NCBI GenBank assembly: GCA_018780025.1
Contig: JADMKH010000030.1
Coordinates: forward strand, 1 to 17,523
Direction of reading: 5' to 3'
From: Thiobacillus sp.
GTDB lineage: Bacteria; Pseudomonadota; Gammaproteobacteria; Burkholderiales; Thiobacillaceae
Length of the DNA: 17,523 nt
Both the position numbers and the translations under genes were made by a program. Of this stretch, positions 14,986 to 17,523 are shown in pieces (the stretch's first letter is position 1; every line of letters starts with the position of its first letter). Below the pieces are notes generated by a model. That model was not told the DNA's origin and searched no databases. It saw nothing but the letters and a program-made list of their open reading frames with translations.

Positions 14986-16871
14986 ACCTGATAATCCAGA
15001 CCGAGCTTGGTCTGCAATTTGCGCGCTTGCCGAAAGACTTCCTTGAGAATGCGGCGGTCCAGAGTGTTCAGCGTATCGGGGTCGACCCGATTGGTGAGGG
15101 GCTGGCCCCGCTCGTTTTGCGCATGGTGCAGGCGCAGCCGAAGCAGTTGAATGAACAGGAAGGCTTCGCAATAGGCATCGATATCGCGGGGCTTGATGTT
15201 GAGCGGCGTTGCGATTTCGCGCAGGCGCTCCAGCGTGTTGGTTTGCGCGCCGCCCACCGCCAGGCTGAAAATGCGCGCCGCATCGACAAAGGGCGTGATG
15301 CCGTTCAGCTTGAGGTCCACCGTGTGGTCGTCGCCGGTGACAAAATCGCGCACCATGCCCAGGGGCGGCCGGTTGCGCAGGGCATTGACGGCGAGCTGGT
15401 GCAGAAAGCGCGAGTTCTTCGGCGCCGCCTGTTGCAGCCATTCGCGCAGCGACATCCCCAGATGGGCGGCCCCATAGAGTGGGCGGAAGTCGAAGAAGAT
15501 GGTCGAATGCAGCAAATCCATCGGCGCGCCGTGATAAATCCAGTTGTCGAAGGTGCCCTGCCACTCTTCGAGCGACAGACACCACTTCGGATTCGATGCC
15601 ATCACATCGCCTCCGCACAGCGGAAACCCGCATTCGGCGAGAGCGAGATTGATGCGCCTGGCAAACGGCAGCAGCACCTCGCGCAGCGCGACCGGGTCCT
15701 GGCCGGCTTGGGGCGCGAAGATGATGCCGTTGTCCTGGTCGGTGTTCAGCGTCTGTTCGAAGCGGCCTTCGGAACCGAGAGCCAGCCAGCAGAATTCGAT
15801 TTCCTGAATTGGGTTGGCCTGGCGTTCCAGTTCGATGATGCGCGTGGTGAGTAAATCGTTGAGCGTGGTGATGATCTGGGTCAACTGCTCGGCCGCCACG
15901 CCCTGCGCCAGCATGTTGCGGGCAAGCTGCTGGATGTCCTGCGCACATTGCTTGAGCAGATCCAGCGTGGCGGCATGGCGAATGGCGTTGCTGATCCGGC
16001 TGAGGCCCACGCGTTGCAGGTTGAACAAATCCTTTTCCGACACCACCCCGGCCAGGCGGCCGTTGTCGGTCACCAGCACGTGGCGGATGCCCTGCTTCGC
16101 CATCGCCAGCGCGGCTTCGTGCGCCGGCGCGTGGGGCGGCAGGGTGGTGAGCTGCGTGCTCATGATGCCGATGACCGGGTGGCTCAGGTCGGCTTCGGCC
16201 AGAACCACGCGACTCAACACATCGTGCAGGGTGAGGATGCCCCTGGGGATATGGTTTTCCACGGCAACCATCGCGCCCACACCGTGTTCCTGCATCAACT
16301 GCAAGGCTTCCTTGATCGAGGCATCCGGCGGGCAGGTCACCGGATGGCGGCGGATGACGGCCGCCAGATTGCTGCTCATCGGCTGCTGCTCTGCGCTGGC
16401 CCTGGAATAGCCCGCCTGGATGAGGTGCTTCGATTGTTCGAGCAGGTTGGCAATGCGGCGGGTGCAAAAGTCGTAGAACGCGGGTGAGAGGCGCGTCAGG
16501 CGCAGAAAGTCGGCTGCCGGAACGAGGTAGCAAAATACGTCGCTGCTGGCGCGATAGACGCTGGTGACCGGGCGGTCGGCGAGCAACGCACCGAGCGGAA
16601 AACATTCGCCTTCATGCAGTTCGAGCCAGGCATCGCCTTCCGGCGTCCGTGCGCCGCCTTGTTCGCCCTGGATGACCCCGGTTTTGATGATGACAAACGG
16701 GACGGGTGCGCTCTGGTCGGGCGAGAGCACGGCTTCTCCCTTGGCAAAATAGCCCAGCGTTGCATGCTGAGCCAGCCATAGCACGTGTTCGGCGTCCATC
16801 TGGTCGAAGGGTGCAAACTGGCTAAAATAATCGGCCGTGGCCTGAATCAGCGAATTGGCAGCCTCTGACAT
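14982..16871 (-). CDS. cNMP-binding/CBS/DUF294 nucleotidyltransferase protein
   Basis: The 629-residue cytoplasmic protein has four parts. Residues about 15-150 look like a cyclic-nucleotide-binding domain. Residues about 165-290 hold two CBS domains (ASIKEALQLMQEHGVGAMVAV and AALAMAKQGIRHVLVTDNGR). Residues about 315-460 form a GlnD-like nucleotidyltransferase (DUF294) with LALGSEGRFEQTLNTDQDNG, where Gly366-Ser367, Asp378 and Asp380 fit the family's active-site pattern. A DUF294 C-terminal domain follows. Similar proteins are thought to modify or regulate a partner protein in response to nucleotides. The ATG at 16871 is chosen because AGGGA lies about 6 nt upstream and the extra 52 residues of a longer reading look non-coding. 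The exonuclease gene follows with a 4-nt overlap. Confidence 0.9.
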   Translation of the reverse strand: MSEAANSLIQATADYFSQFAPFDQMDAEHVLWLAQHATLGYFAKGEAVLSPDQSAPVPFVIIKTGVIQGEQGGARTPEGDAWLELHEGECFPLGALLADRPVTSVYRASSDVFCYLVPAADFLRLTRLSPAFYDFCTRRIANLLEQSKHLIQAGYSRASAEQQPMSSNLAAVIRRHPVTCPPDASIKEALQLMQEHGVGAMVAVENHIPRGILTLHDVLSRVVLAEADLSHPVIGIMSTQLTTLPPHAPAHEAALAMAKQGIRHVLVTDNGRLAGVVSEKDLFNLQRVGLSRISNAIRHAATLDLLKQCAQDIQQLARNMLAQGVAAEQLTQIITTLNDLLTTRIIELERQANPIQEIEFCWLALGSEGRFEQTLNTDQDNGIIFAPQAGQDPVALREVLLPFARRINLALAECGFPLCGGDVMASNPKWCLSLEEWQGTFDNWIYHGAPMDLLHSTIFFDFRPLYGAAHLGMSLREWLQQAAPKNSRFLHQLAVNALRNRPPLGMVRDFVTGDDHTVDLKLNGITPFVDAARIFSLAVGGAQTNTLERLREIATPLNIKPRDIDAYCEAFLFIQLLRLRLHHAQNERGQPLTNRVDPDTLNTLDRRILKEVFRQARKLQTKLGLDYQV

Positions 16872-16980
16872 GGGTTTCCCTTTGTTATGCGCAGGTTTGT
16901 GGCCATTATTGGCAGGTGCCAGCCGCTTCTGCAAGGCGCACGTGCCTTTGAGTTTCACGCGATGCCTGCCAGCCGGGCAT

Positions 16981-17008
16981 AAAAAAGCCCCGCCGAAGCG
17001 GGGCTTTT
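16981..17008 (-). terminator. groEL terminator
   Basis: On the reverse strand AAAAGCCCCGC pairs with GCGGGGCTTTT around a TTCG loop and is followed by further T. It sits 21 nt past the groEL stop and before the DUF294 gene, so it separates the two units. Confidence 0.9.
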
Positions 17009-17029
17009 CAACTGCCTGGACGGGCAAAA

Positions 17030-17523
<494 letters not shown>

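Noticed and set aside
14661..15854. 397-residue forward open frame
   Set aside because: It is antisense to the exonuclease and DUF294 genes, which carry complete motifs.
14986..16605. 5' extension of the exonuclease frame (774-residue reading)
   Set aside because: This part overlaps the well-supported DUF294 gene in another frame and reads as Arg/Pro/Ala-rich shadow. The exonuclease starts at the ATG coupled to the DUF294 stop.

Overview
The window looks like chromosomal DNA of a GC-rich betaproteobacterium. This placement is an inference from overall protein character (GabD, PBP7, a GroEL with a Gly/Met-rich tail, the DUF4212/sodium-solute symporter cluster, tRNA-Phe with an encoded CCA). 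No rRNA or other decisive phylogenetic marker is present. Most genes are ordinary housekeeping, transport or signalling genes. One block at about 2570-3590 is AT-richer and looks accessory.

Layout. 1-1240 (-): gabD, cut by the left edge. 1291-1323: a 14-bp inverted repeat between gabD and the divergent lipoprotein pair. 1447-2420 (+): two small lipoprotein genes 2 bp apart, followed by a hairpin. 2572-2756: a nested palindromic repeat-like element. 2769-3530 (-): a DUF2971-type gene. 3590-5771 (-): a three-gene transcription unit with 4-nt stop/start overlaps, in transcription order an AEC-family permease, a GarR-type beta-hydroxyacid dehydrogenase, and a half-length D-2-hydroxyacid dehydrogenase-like protein. 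5826-5864: a strong hairpin terminator. 5896-6864 (-): pbpG.

7033-11257 (+): a two-gene signalling pair, an HDOD-GAF-histidine kinase and its probable partner, a REC-PAS-GGDEF-EAL response regulator for cyclic di-GMP turnover. A terminator (11298-11331) and a convergent tRNA-Phe(GAA) (11371-11446, -) follow. 11640-14220 (+): a small membrane protein, then a DUF4212 subunit and a sodium:solute symporter of the ActP-like VC_2705 type, ending at a terminator. 14281-16871 (-), convergent with the symporter: a DnaQ-like exonuclease translationally coupled to a cNMP-binding/CBS/DUF294 nucleotidyltransferase protein. 17030-17523 (-): the C-terminal end of groEL with its terminator, cut by the right edge.

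How the genes may work together. The permease, GarR and the short dehydrogenase-like protein probably handle a small organic acid (a glyoxylate/glycerate type is plausible). The kinase and GGDEF-EAL regulator should form a phosphorelay that sets cyclic di-GMP. DUF4212 and the symporter form a two-part sodium-coupled carboxylate carrier, and the neighbouring DUF294/exonuclease pair often sits beside such carriers. I do not see a clearly new multi-gene system. The best candidates for a second look are the AT-rich DUF2971/palindrome block and the truncated dehydrogenase at its edge.
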